Positions 1-8,094 are shown, counted from the first letter of the stretch. The stretch: DNA of 28,201 nucleotides from HLUCCA09 sp038757905 (GCA_038757905.1 JBCDGG010000060.1:1-28201), one strand, 5' to 3'. Notes: generated by a model not told the origin, from the letters alone. Program-made: numbers and translations.

Positions 1-27
1 CCAAGCTATCCTTTTACCTTCAACGGG

Positions 28-48
28 GTGGGGGGCGCGGCCCCCCAC
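28..48. terminator. GC-rich terminator-like hairpin upstream of the ABC ATPase gene
   Basis: A 9-bp perfect stem (GTGGGGGGC at 28-36 pairing with GCCCCCCAC at 40-48) closes a 3-nt loop. It is followed by more C residues and then GGAGTATTTGAACCAAGATG at 57-76. I recall a GC hairpin with a GGAGTATTT...CAAGATGA tail as a recurrent intergenic element of Rhodobacteraceae, often at gene ends; that is from memory. It lies about 60 bp before an ABC ATPase gene whose permease partners would be expected just upstream, outside the window. Confidence 0.5.
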
Positions 49-110
49 GCCCCCCGGAGTATTTGAACCAAGATGATGGGGCATGAAATGGTCTTTGGCG
101 GGGGGCGTGC

Positions 111-1715
111 ATGAGCCTGCTGGATGTGCGGGATCTGACGGTGACCTTTCGGCAGGACGGGCGCGATATTCCGGCCGTCAAGGGCGTATCGTTCGAGGTG
201 GGCGAGGGCGAGACCGTGGCCCTGGTGGGCGAGTCGGGCTCGGGCAAATCCGTCACGGCGCTGTCGACGGTGTCGCTGCTGGGGGACAACGCGACCATCG
301 GCGGCTCTGTCCGGTATCGCGGCACGGAGATGCGGGGCAAGAGCGAAGGGGAGTTGCAGCAGGTCCGCGGCAACGACATCAGCTTCATCTTTCAGGAGCC
401 GATGACCTCGCTCAACCCGCTGCACACCCTGGAAAAGCAGATCATGGAGAGCCTTGCGCTGCATCAGGGTCTGGTGGGGGAGCCGGCCCGGCAGCGGGTA
501 CTGGACCTGTTGGAGAAGGTGGGCATCCGCGATGCCGAAAGCCGGCTGAGGGCCTATCCGCACCAATTGTCGGGCGGGCAGCGCCAGCGGGTGATGATCG
601 CCATGGCGCTGGCCAACGGGCCGGACCTGCTGATCGCCGACGAGCCGACCACGGCGCTCGACGTGACCATTCAGGCGCAGATCCTCGACCTGCTCTACGA
701 GCTGAAAGAACAGGAGAAGATGAGCCTTCTGTTCATAACGCACGACCTCGGCATCGTGCGAAAGATCGCCGACCGGGTGTGCGTGATGAAGGATGGCGAG
801 ATCGTGGAGAGCGGCAAGACCGCCGACATCTTCGCCAATCCGCGCCACCCCTATACCCAGAAGCTTCTGGCGGCGGAGCCCAAGGGCACTGTGGCACCCT
901 TGGAGGAGGCCGGGCAGGATGTGCTGGCCACCGATGGCCTGCGTATCTGGTTTCCGATCCAGCGCGGGTTTCTGCGCAAGACCGTCGGCCATGTGAAGGC
1001 GGTCAACGATGCGAGCCTCACCGTCCGTGAGGGGGAGACGCTGGGCATCGTCGGCGAAAGCGGCTCCGGCAAGACGACGCTTGCCCTCGCCCTGATGCGG
1101 CTGATCTCGTCCGAAGGGCCGATCGTCTTCCAAGGCGAGAACGTTCAGGGCCGGAGTTCGCGCCAGTTGCGCCCGTTGCGACGCGACATGCAGATCGTCT
1201 TTCAGGATCCCTACGGGTCCCTGTCCCCGCGGATGACGGTTGAGCAGATCGTGGCCGAGGGCCTCGGGGTGCACGGTGTCGAGGAGGGCCGCGACAAGCG
1301 CGAGCTGGTGGGCGAGATCCTGGCGGAGGTCGGCCTCGACCCCACCGCGATGGACCGCTACCCGCACGAGTTCTCGGGCGGCCAGCGGCAGCGCATCGCT
1401 ATCGCCCGCGCGATGATCCTGCGTCCGCGCCTGATGGTGCTGGACGAGCCGACATCGGCGCTGGACATGACCGTCCAGGTTCAGATCGTCGATTTGCTGC
1501 GCAACCTGCAGGCGCGCTACGGGCTCGCCTATCTGTTCATCAGTCACGACCTGCGGGTGGTGCGGGCCATGTCGCACAAGGTGATCGTGATGAAGCAGGG
1601 CGATATCGTCGAGGCGGGCCCCACCGGCGACGTGTTCGACCGGCCGAAATCGGATTACACGCGGCAGCTGATCGGTGCTGCGTTTAATCTTACGCCCGGG
1701 CAGGACGTCGCCTAG
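111..1715 (+). CDS. ABC transporter ATP-binding protein with two nucleotide-binding domains (oligopeptide / YejF type)
   Basis: This 534-residue protein is a tandem fusion of two ABC ATPase domains and would energise a peptide or nickel/oligopeptide importer at the cytoplasmic face of the inner membrane. Domain 1 shows Walker A GESGSGKS (40-47), signature LSGGQ (153-157) and Walker B LLIADE (173-178). Domain 2 shows Walker A GESGSGKT (315-322), signature FSGGQ (421-425) and Walker B LMVLDE (441-446). The HPYTQKLLAAEP stretch (about 246-257) is the oligopeptide-type C-terminal extension of the first domain. Length and order match YejF / GsiA-like proteins. The ATG at 111 follows a G-rich Shine-Dalgarno-like stretch. 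No permease or binding protein follows; these are expected upstream, beyond the left edge. Substrate cannot be told from this subunit. Confidence 0.93.
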   Translation: MSLLDVRDLTVTFRQDGRDIPAVKGVSFEVGEGETVALVGESGSGKSVTALSTVSLLGDNATIGGSVRYRGTEMRGKSEGELQQVRGNDISFIFQEPMTSLNPLHTLEKQIMESLALHQGLVGEPARQRVLDLLEKVGIRDAESRLRAYPHQLSGGQRQRVMIAMALANGPDLLIADEPTTALDVTIQAQILDLLYELKEQEKMSLLFITHDLGIVRKIADRVCVMKDGEIVESGKTADIFANPRHPYTQKLLAAEPKGTVAPLEEAGQDVLATDGLRIWFPIQRGFLRKTVGHVKAVNDASLTVREGETLGIVGESGSGKTTLALALMRLISSEGPIVFQGENVQGRSSRQLRPLRRDMQIVFQDPYGSLSPRMTVEQIVAEGLGVHGVEEGRDKRELVGEILAEVGLDPTAMDRYPHEFSGGQRQRIAIARAMILRPRLMVLDEPTSALDMTVQVQIVDLLRNLQARYGLAYLFISHDLRVVRAMSHKVIVMKQGDIVEAGPTGDVFDRPKSDYTRQLIGAAFNLTPGQDVA

Positions 1716-1724
1716 ACTGCGCGT

Positions 1725-2966
1725 ATGAAGATCCTCCTCGTTCATCGAAACTTTCCCGGTCAATTCCGGTATCTTGCGCCTGCGCTGCGCAAGGCGGGCC
1801 ACAACGTGGCGGTGCTGACATGGGAGGGCAACCAGAACCCCCAGCCGTTGCCGCATATCAAGTACGCCTATGAGATGGGCCCGACGCGGGAGATCACGGC
1901 GAGCTATACCGAAAACGCCCTGAACGGTGTGGCGGCGGCCCGGGTCGCGAAAGCCCTGCGTGACAAGACGGGCGAGGTGCCCGACGTCGTATTCGGCATC
2001 ATCAACTGGGGGGAGACCCTGTTTCTGCGCGAGGTCTGGCCGGAGGCGCGGCATCTCGGATACGCGGAGTTTCTGTACGCCACCACCGGGCTCGATACCG
2101 GCTTCGATCCCGAGATGTCGCATTCCGATTTCCTGCGCAACCTGCGGGTCGTCGCCCGCAAGGCGCATCTGCTCCAGGCCGCCGTTCAGGCCGATGCGCT
2201 CATGGCGCCGACGAAGTTTCAGGCGTCGACGTTTCCGCCGGAAGTCCGGTCGAAGATGTCGGTCATACATGACGGGGTCGATACAAAGCGGATCGCACCG
2301 AAGCCCGATGCCGCGTTTCAGGTGCCGGAGGGCCCACTCCTGCGTGCGGGCGATGAGGTGCTGACCTTCGTCAACCGCACCATGGAGCCCTATCGCGGCT
2401 TTCACACCTTCATGCGGGCCCTGCCCCAGGTACTGGCGTCGCGCCCGAATGCGCAGGTTCTGATCGTGGGCAGCGAGACGGGGGGATATGGCCCCGTCTT
2501 CTCGAAGGACCAGACCTGGAAAGAGGTGATGCTGGCGGAGGTGGGCGACCGGCTCGACCTGAACCGCGTGCACTTCCTCGGCCGGGTCTCCTACGAGGAT
2601 TTCCTGAGCGTGCTGCAGGTCGGCCGGGCGCATGCCTATCTGACCTATCCGTTTGTGCTTTCGTGGTCGATGATGGAGGCCATGAGCGTCGGTGCCCATG
2701 TCGTCGGCTCCGCGACGCCCCCGGTGCAGGAGATCATCGCCGATGGTGTGAACGGCACCCTCGTCGATTTCTTCGATGTCGACGGCTGGGCCAGAACCCT
2801 GACCCACGCCCTCGCCGAACCGGAGGCTTATGAGGCGCGCCGGGCGGCGGCGCGCCAAACCATCGTCGACCGGTACGATCTGAAGTCCGTCTGCCTGCCG
2901 AAGCTGATGGATTTCGTACTGAGCGCGGGCGTGCGGGCCGAGCACGGGGCAACTGCGACAGCCTGA
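1725..2966 (+). CDS. Glycosyltransferase family 4 protein
   Basis: This 413-residue GT-B fold glycosyltransferase probably transfers a sugar from a nucleotide donor in surface polysaccharide synthesis. The N-terminal acceptor domain begins MKILLVHRNFPGQF and has the NWGETLFLREVWP stretch seen in the Glyco_trans_4_3 type. The C-terminal donor domain starts near 210 (EVLTFVNRTMEPYRG) and carries SWSMMEAMSVGAHVVGS (313-329). In the usual GT4 EX7E motif the second Glu is E318, but the first position is F310; as I recall this is typical of the subfamily. It begins 9 bp after the ABC ATPase stop, so the two may be co-transcribed although no functional link is obvious. Donor and acceptor are unknown. 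Confidence 0.88.
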   Translation: MKILLVHRNFPGQFRYLAPALRKAGHNVAVLTWEGNQNPQPLPHIKYAYEMGPTREITASYTENALNGVAAARVAKALRDKTGEVPDVVFGIINWGETLFLREVWPEARHLGYAEFLYATTGLDTGFDPEMSHSDFLRNLRVVARKAHLLQAAVQADALMAPTKFQASTFPPEVRSKMSVIHDGVDTKRIAPKPDAAFQVPEGPLLRAGDEVLTFVNRTMEPYRGFHTFMRALPQVLASRPNAQVLIVGSETGGYGPVFSKDQTWKEVMLAEVGDRLDLNRVHFLGRVSYEDFLSVLQVGRAHAYLTYPFVLSWSMMEAMSVGAHVVGSATPPVQEIIADGVNGTLVDFFDVDGWARTLTHALAEPEAYEARRAAARQTIVDRYDLKSVCLPKLMDFVLSAGVRAEHGATATA

Positions 2967-3043
2967 GCCAGCGTGTGGCGGGCGAGAGGGTCGGGGCAGC
3001 AATCCAGCCTTCGCGACGATCTTTGGCAAGATCTAGAAAACCT

Positions 3044-3084
3044 GAAGCGCGCTGCGCAACCCCCCGAAGCGCGCTGCGCAACCC
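3044..3084. repeat. Tandem 19-bp direct repeat, 22-bp period
   Basis: GAAGCGCGCTGCGCAACCC occurs at 3044-3062 and again at 3066-3084 with no mismatch, separated by three C residues. Each unit holds a short GCGC...GCGC inverted repeat. It lies between the convergent glycosyltransferase and aldehyde dehydrogenase genes (gap 2967-3215), which otherwise holds nothing I can name. Confidence 0.7.
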
Positions 3085-3215
3085 ACCGCGCGGAGCGGCG
3101 AAAGTGCCCAAGTGTGATCGCGCCCCGGCGGGCGCTTCGTCGACCGCCGGGGTCTCGCCCAACTGCCAGAGAACGGAGCCAGTGAACAGGCGCTGCAGGT
3201 CTTCCGGACGCGGCC

Positions 3216-4667
3216 CTACTCGGCGGCCATCTCGTCGGGCCAGCCGCTGACGGCCTTGACCTCGCAGAACTCGTCGAGGCCCCACGCGCCGCCTTCGCGC
3301 CCGTTGCCCGAGGCTTTGACGCCCCCGAACGGCGAGCCCTGCGCCCGGCCGCGCCCGTTCATCTCGACCATGCCGGACCGCAGCAGACGCGCGAGCCGGG
3401 CCCGCCGTGCCCCGTCGCCCGATTGCACGTAGTTCGTCAGCCCGTACGGCGTGTCGTTGGCGATGCGTACGGCCTCATCCTCGGTGTCGAAGGGGATGAT
3501 CGACAGGACCGGGCCGAAGATCTCCTCCCGCGCGATGGTCATGTCGTTGGTGACATCGGCAAACACGGTGGGCCGCACGAAGTAACCCCGGTTCAGGCCC
3601 TCCGGCCGGCCCACCCCGCCGGCCACAAGGCGCGCGCCCTCGTCGATGCCCTTTTGGATCAGGCCCTGGATCTTCGTCCACTGCACCTCGGAAACGACCG
3701 GGCCGATATGGCGGCCCTGCTCGTGGGCGCTGGCGACCTTGGTCGCGTCGGCCGTCTGGCGCGCGATCTCGACGGCCTCGTCGTAGAGGGAACGCTCAAC
3801 CAGCATGCGCGTTGGAGCATTGCAGGATTGGCCGGTATTGTTCATCACCTGCCGCGTGCCGCGTCGCACGGCGCGTTCGTCGGCGTCGGCGAAGATCAGG
3901 TTGGCGCCCTTGCCGCCCAGTTCGAGGCTGACCCGCTTCAGCGTGTCCGCGGCCGCCTTCGTGATGGCGACGCCCGCCCGGGTGGAGCCGGTGAACGAGA
4001 TCATGTCGATGTCCGGGTGCCGGGACAACTGCGTGCCGACACCGGCCCCATCGCCGTTGACCATGTTGAAGACACCGGCAGGCCAGCCCGCCTCGTCCAC
4101 CATCTCGGCAAACAGGACCGACGAGAGCGGCGCGATCTCGGACGGTTTCAGCACCATCGTGCAGCCCACCGCCGCCGCAAACGCGACCTTGAGCGTCACC
4201 TGGTTCATCGGCCAGTTCCACGGCGTGATCATGCCGACGACGCCGATGGGCTCCATGACGATCCGGTCTACCGGCGCGTCCGGCCGCAGCATCCGCACCT
4301 GTTCGAACCGCTTGGCCTGGGCAATGGCATCTTCCAGGTGCCAGCTTCCCGCGCCTTGCTGTTCCCCACGCGCCCAGTCGATCGGTGCGCCCATCTCCAG
4401 GCTCATGGCGCGCGCCATCTCTTCCTTGCGCGCCTCATAGGCCTCGTAGAGCCGCTCCAGATGCGCGATCCGCGCAGACATCGGCAGCGCCGCCCAGGCC
4501 GGAAACGCCGCGTGCGCCGCCGCGACCGCGGCATCCGTATCGGCCTGATCGCCAAGGGAAATGACCGCGACCTCCTCCTCGGTCGAGGGATCGATCACGG
4601 CAAAATCACGGGGCGCCGCAGGCGCCACCCACGTGCCGCCGATGTAGAACTCGCGCTTCTCGATCAT
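3216..4667 (-). CDS. NAD(P)-dependent aldehyde dehydrogenase
   Basis: This 483-residue member of the aldehyde dehydrogenase superfamily oxidises an aldehyde to the acid in the cytoplasm. It shows ITPWNWP (147-153, oxyanion Asn), the cofactor loop FTGSTRAG (225-232), general base Glu in LELGG (E249) and the nucleophile in NNTGQSC (C282), then EEIFGPVLSI near 380. Length is normal. The start at 4667 is preferred over an upstream ATG at 4721 because GGAGGGTTTCC sits just before it and homologues begin in this way. It is divergent from the peroxiredoxin gene with 131 bp between starts. Substrate is not determined; the active site resembles broad-specificity betaine-aldehyde-like enzymes. Confidence 0.93.
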   Translation of the reverse strand: MIEKREFYIGGTWVAPAAPRDFAVIDPSTEEEVAVISLGDQADTDAAVAAAHAAFPAWAALPMSARIAHLERLYEAYEARKEEMARAMSLEMGAPIDWARGEQQGAGSWHLEDAIAQAKRFEQVRMLRPDAPVDRIVMEPIGVVGMITPWNWPMNQVTLKVAFAAAVGCTMVLKPSEIAPLSSVLFAEMVDEAGWPAGVFNMVNGDGAGVGTQLSRHPDIDMISFTGSTRAGVAITKAAADTLKRVSLELGGKGANLIFADADERAVRRGTRQVMNNTGQSCNAPTRMLVERSLYDEAVEIARQTADATKVASAHEQGRHIGPVVSEVQWTKIQGLIQKGIDEGARLVAGGVGRPEGLNRGYFVRPTVFADVTNDMTIAREEIFGPVLSIIPFDTEDEAVRIANDTPYGLTNYVQSGDGARRARLARLLRSGMVEMNGRGRAQGSPFGGVKASGNGREGGAWGLDEFCEVKAVSGWPDEMAAE

Positions 4668-4798
4668 TGGAAACCCTCCATGTCCGGGGCCTAGGGTGAC
4701 ATCCGTCCGCATCCGCTGCAATGGCCTGCGGGGTCTTGCGTTCGCGCGGCCGCAGCGTCACATCGACCTTCATCACAGCAGCGAAAGGGAGCGTAACC

Positions 4799-5452
4799 AT
4801 GGCATTGCGCATCAACGATATAGTGCCCGATTTCACCGCTCAAACGAATGTGGGCGAGATTTCGTTTCACGAATGGATCGGCGAGTCCTGGGCGATCCTG
4901 TTCTCCCATCCTAAGGACTTCACGCCGGTCTGCACGACCGAGTTCGGCGCCGTCGCACAACTCGCCGCGGAATGGGAGAAGCGGGGTGCGAAGGTGATCG
5001 GCGTTTCGGTGGACGGGGTCGACGATCACCGCAAGTGGATCAGCGATATCGAGACGGTGGGCGGCGCTGCTGTCACGTTCCCGATGATCGCCGATGACGA
5101 TCTGCATGTGTCGAAGGCGTTCGATATGCTGCCCGCCGATGCCTATCTGCCCGACGGACGCACGCCCGCCGACAGCCAGACCGTGCGGTCGGTGTTCATC
5201 ATCGGGCCGGACAAGCAGCTGAAGCTCTCGATGACCTACCCGATGACCGTCGGCCGCAATTTCGCCGAGGTCCTGCGCGCGCTCGACGCGCTCCAGACGT
5301 CTGCGGGGCACGGCGTGGCCACGCCGGCCGACTGGACCGTCGGCCAGGATGTGATCATCCCCGCGGCCGTGAGCGATGCCGAGGCCACGGAGAAATTCGG
5401 CACGTTCGAGACGGTTCTGCCCTATTTGCGGAAGACAAAGCTGCCGGCCTGA
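4799..5452 (+). CDS. Peroxiredoxin, 1-Cys Prx6 type
   Basis: This 217-residue thiol peroxidase reduces hydrogen peroxide and organic hydroperoxides in the cytoplasm. The peroxidatic centre is HPKDFTPVCTTE (37-48) with Cys45, the pattern of the Prx6 / AhpC-TSA 1-Cys subgroup. The long C-terminal domain (WTVGQDVIIPAAVSDAEA and onward) also fits Prx6. The start at 4799 follows AAAGGGAGCGTAACC, a good ribosome binding site, so the 26-residue upstream extension is unlikely. It is divergent from the aldehyde dehydrogenase and may share a control region with it. It is followed by 164 bp without a clear feature before the L,D-transpeptidase gene. Confidence 0.94.
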   Translation: MALRINDIVPDFTAQTNVGEISFHEWIGESWAILFSHPKDFTPVCTTEFGAVAQLAAEWEKRGAKVIGVSVDGVDDHRKWISDIETVGGAAVTFPMIADDDLHVSKAFDMLPADAYLPDGRTPADSQTVRSVFIIGPDKQLKLSMTYPMTVGRNFAEVLRALDALQTSAGHGVATPADWTVGQDVIIPAAVSDAEATEKFGTFETVLPYLRKTKLPA

Positions 5453-5616
5453 TCCGGTGCAGATCACAAAATTGCGTTCTGATCGGCGCAAATCGAGCCC
5501 ATTTGGCGGGTAGGTGTGACCGCGATGCACTTGCGCGGCGGGGTTTTGCGTGGCCACTAGGAACATGTGACCCAAGAAACCCTGTCGGGCAGAGCGAACA
5601 GAACTTGGAGACACCG

Positions 5617-6186
5617 ATGACGACGAGACGTCAGTTCCTGGGTCAGACCGCCGTAATTGCGGGCGCTCTGGCCGCACCCGCCATAGCCAACGCCGCAGCG
5701 GAGCCGTTCCAGCTGTCGAGCCGCTGGCAGCCCAAAACCGTGCGCGTGAAGCAAAGCCTGCCCGCGGGCGAGATCTTCGTCGTGACCGGACGCCACTACC
5801 TCTACCTCACCATGGGCGATGGCGAGGCGTTGCGCTACGGCGTGGCCGTGGGTGCCGAGGGCCTGAATTTCCGTGGCTCCGCCGTGGTCGCCCGCAAGGT
5901 CGAGTGGCCCTCGTGGCGGCCGACGCCGGATATGATCGAGCGTGAGCCCGCCAAGTACGGCCCGCTCGCGGATGGTATGGAGGGCGGGCCCAACAACCCG
6001 CTGGGGGCCCGCGCGCTCTACCTGTACCGCAATGGACGGGATACGGCGTACCGCATCCACGGCACACCTCAGCCCTGGTCTATCGGGCGTTCGGTGTCAT
6101 CCGGCTGCATCCGCATGACGAATGAACACGTGGCCGAGCTTTATGAGCGCGTGCCCATGGGCACGAAGGTGACCGTCTACTCCTGA
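5617..6186 (+). CDS. L,D-transpeptidase (YkuD domain), Tat-exported
   Basis: This 189-residue enzyme makes 3-3 peptidoglycan cross-links or attaches proteins to peptidoglycan in the periplasm. A twin-arginine signal (TRRQFLG, residues 3-9) precedes a hydrophobic stretch and an Ala-rich likely cleavage site (AIANA, 22-26). The YkuD domain carries the catalytic motif with His148 (RIHGT) and SSGCIRM (161-167) with Cys164 and Arg166. The ATG at 5617 follows TTGGAGACACCG; the 38 in-frame residues upstream would hide the signal peptide and are rejected. Tat export is common for this family in alphaproteobacteria. A clear terminator follows at 6221-6254, so this gene ends its transcript. Confidence 0.93.
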   Translation: MTTRRQFLGQTAVIAGALAAPAIANAAAEPFQLSSRWQPKTVRVKQSLPAGEIFVVTGRHYLYLTMGDGEALRYGVAVGAEGLNFRGSAVVARKVEWPSWRPTPDMIEREPAKYGPLADGMEGGPNNPLGARALYLYRNGRDTAYRIHGTPQPWSIGRSVSSGCIRMTNEHVAELYERVPMGTKVTVYS

Positions 6187-6220
6187 CTGCAGGCCCGCGC
6201 CTGCATCGCCTCCAGCATTG

Positions 6221-6254
6221 CGCCGGCCGAGACGTTAGCCTCGGCCGGCGTTTC
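6221..6254 (+). terminator. Rho-independent terminator after the L,D-transpeptidase gene
   Basis: A perfect 11-bp stem CGCCGGCCGAG (6221-6231) / CTCGGCCGGCG (6240-6250) with an 8-nt loop is followed by TTTCT. It starts 35 bp after the stop codon and may also serve the convergent gamma-glutamyltransferase gene ending at 6315. Confidence 0.8.
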
Positions 6255-6314
6255 TCATGCGGAATAGCAGGGCATCGTCCTTGACGGCCATGGCCCGCCG
6301 GCACGTGGCCGTCC

Positions 6315-7895
6315 TCAGTATCCCAGCGCAATCCCGTCCTTGCGCGGGTCCGACGCGCCGACTAGCAGCCCCTCTGCCAGATCCAGGCGGATCGCCTGGG
6401 CACCGCCGATGGGTTGCGGCGCTTCCTGCACGTTCTGCCCGAGGGCCGCGAGCCCGTCGAACACGGCCCGGTCGTACCCCCGCTCGACGAACAGGGCGCC
6501 CTTTGCGATATCGGCAAAGGCGCGGGGCCCATCCAGCGCGTCCTGCAGTTCCATGCCATAGGCCACGAGATTGGTGATCAGACGCGCGTGCCCGGTCGCC
6601 TGATAGGGCCCGCCCATCACGCAAAACGGCATGGTCACCTCGCCGTTGCGCCGGACCATGCCCGGCAGGATGGTGTGCATCGGGCGCTTTCCGGGGCCGT
6701 ACTCGTTCGCGTGGCCCGGGATCAGGTTGAAACCGGAGCCGCGATTGTGGAACAGGATTCCGTATTCCGGGCTAGAGATGCCGGAGCCGAAATCGTCAAA
6801 GATCGAGTAGATGAGCGACACGACCATGCGATCCCGGTCAACGATCGTCAGGCAGATCGTGTGCTTGTGCATCTCTTCGGTCAGCGGTGCCACGTCGCCC
6901 ATGGCGCGGGACGGGTCGATGAGGCTGGCCAGGCTCGCGCCCAGGCCGGGCCGCTGCAGGCGGCCGGGGTCGGGCATGTGGGCGAGATCTGCGATGAAGC
7001 GATTGCGGGCGTCGTAGGCCAGCTTGGTGGCTTCGGCCTCGATATGGGCGCGTTCGGTGCCGAACGGGTCCATGGCGGGCAGATCGAACGCCTTCAGGAT
7101 GTCGAGGAGCAGCAATGCCGCCGCGCCCGTGCCATTGGGTGCATGTTCCAGAACTTCCCAGTCGCCATAGGTGCCGGAGATGGGCGTGCCCCAGTCTGAG
7201 CGTGTCGCGGCGAAATCCTCTGCCGTGTGCGGAGCGCCGTCGAGGGCGGCGAGCATGTCGGCGGCGACGTGGCCCTCGTAGAAGGCCGATCTGCCGTCCC
7301 GCGCGATGCGCCGCAGCACCTCTGCCTGGCCAGGCGCGCGAAAGCGCGTTCCGGGCGCGGGCGCGGCACCGTTCACAAGGAACTGTGCCCGTGCGGGCCC
7401 CTGCAGACGCTGCGCGAACATCGCCCAGTCCGCAGCCACGCGGGGCGCCACGGGGACGCCCTCCTCCGCATAGTGGATGGCCGGGGCGAGGCATCGGTCC
7501 AGTCCGATCTTGCCGAACCGCTCCGACAGGGCGCAGAAGCCGTCCACGGCGCCCGGGATGGTCACGGCGGCCGGCTGGTCTCGGGGCATCGCGTCAAGGC
7601 CCGCCGCCCGGAGCGCGTCCGCGCTTGCGGCCTGCGGCGCGCGGCCGGAGGCGTTGATCGCCACGATGTCCGCGCCCGGGCCCGGCTGGACCAGGGCGAA
7701 GAGATCGCCCCCGAGGCCGGTCATCTGCGGCTCGCAGATCCCGAGGAGCACGGCAGCGGCGATGGCCGCATCCGTGGCGTTTCCACCGGATTTCAGGATG
7801 TCGATTGCCGTCGCAGAGGCCAACGGGTGAGACGTGGCGCACATGGCATTCGTTGCGTAGACGGTCGAGCGACCGGGCATCTGGAAATCGCGCAT
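6315..7895 (-). CDS. Gamma-glutamyltransferase family protein (YwrD-like, cytoplasmic)
   Basis: This 526-residue Ntn-hydrolase is expected to cleave itself and then hydrolyse or transfer gamma-glutamyl groups. NAMCATSHPLAS (16-27), SGGNATDAA (36-44) and GLGGDLFALV (60-69) are typical of the large subunit. The likely processing and nucleophile residue is Thr346 in KHTICLTIVD, where classical enzymes read TTHYSVVD; Thr is kept but the next two residues are Ile and Cys. FCVMGGPYQATGH is the conserved C-terminal motif. No signal peptide is seen, unlike the periplasmic E. coli enzyme. The start at 7895 has an excellent GAGGAGGACACC before it; the long in-frame extension to 8354 is rejected. A conserved hairpin lies 57 nt upstream. 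Confidence 0.9.
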   Translation of the reverse strand: MRDFQMPGRSTVYATNAMCATSHPLASATAIDILKSGGNATDAAIAAAVLLGICEPQMTGLGGDLFALVQPGPGADIVAINASGRAPQAASADALRAAGLDAMPRDQPAAVTIPGAVDGFCALSERFGKIGLDRCLAPAIHYAEEGVPVAPRVAADWAMFAQRLQGPARAQFLVNGAAPAPGTRFRAPGQAEVLRRIARDGRSAFYEGHVAADMLAALDGAPHTAEDFAATRSDWGTPISGTYGDWEVLEHAPNGTGAAALLLLDILKAFDLPAMDPFGTERAHIEAEATKLAYDARNRFIADLAHMPDPGRLQRPGLGASLASLIDPSRAMGDVAPLTEEMHKHTICLTIVDRDRMVVSLIYSIFDDFGSGISSPEYGILFHNRGSGFNLIPGHANEYGPGKRPMHTILPGMVRRNGEVTMPFCVMGGPYQATGHARLITNLVAYGMELQDALDGPRAFADIAKGALFVERGYDRAVFDGLAALGQNVQEAPQPIGGAQAIRLDLAEGLLVGASDPRKDGIALGY

Positions 7896-7952
7896 GGTGT
7901 CCTCCTCGATCTGAGGCAGGACGGCTAGTGCGTTTTGGAGCTGAGGGAAAGA

Positions 7953-8000
7953 CCTCGGCGCCGCGTACTGGGTGGGGGCAATAAAAACGCGACGCCGAGG
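7953..8000 (-). promoter_or_regulatory. Conserved C-rich-loop hairpin element, copy 1 (leader of gamma-glutamyltransferase)
   Basis: On the minus strand, CCTCGGCGTCGCGT and ACGCGGCGCCGAGG pair over 14 positions (one U-G wobble) around the 20-nt loop TTTTATTGCCCCCACCCAGT. The last 13 loop bases are identical to those of a second hairpin at 22090-22135, whose stem differs by compensating changes. It ends 57 nt before the ATG at 7895 and is followed by TCTTTCCC rather than a true T-run. It could be a leader RNA structure, a small RNA or a dispersed palindromic element. Confidence 0.6.
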
Positions 8001-8050
8001 GAAGCCTTTGCAGCTACGCGTCCGGTATCCAGGGCGCAGGTGGCGCGGAT

Positions 8051-8094
8051 CGGGAAGAATTCTGTCCTTTGTGTGTCCACCGGGAAGAATTCTG
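8051..8094. repeat. 14-bp direct repeat with 30-bp period
   Basis: CGGGAAGAATTCTG occurs at 8051-8064 and 8081-8094 without mismatch. Each copy contains the palindrome AGAATTCT, so the pair could be two sites for a dimeric DNA-binding protein spaced about three helical turns apart. It lies 160-200 bp upstream of the gamma-glutamyltransferase start on the minus strand. Confidence 0.6.

Noticed and set aside
6..3029. Very long (1007-codon) open frame on the minus strand opposite the ABC ATPase and glycosyltransferase
   Set aside because: Both plus-strand genes carry clear family motifs; the antisense frame is Arg/His/Leu rich without any domain, as expected for a shadow in high-GC DNA.
6414..7199. 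261-codon open frame on the plus strand opposite the gamma-glutamyltransferase
   Set aside because: Antisense to a well-supported enzyme gene; no domain or ribosome binding site.
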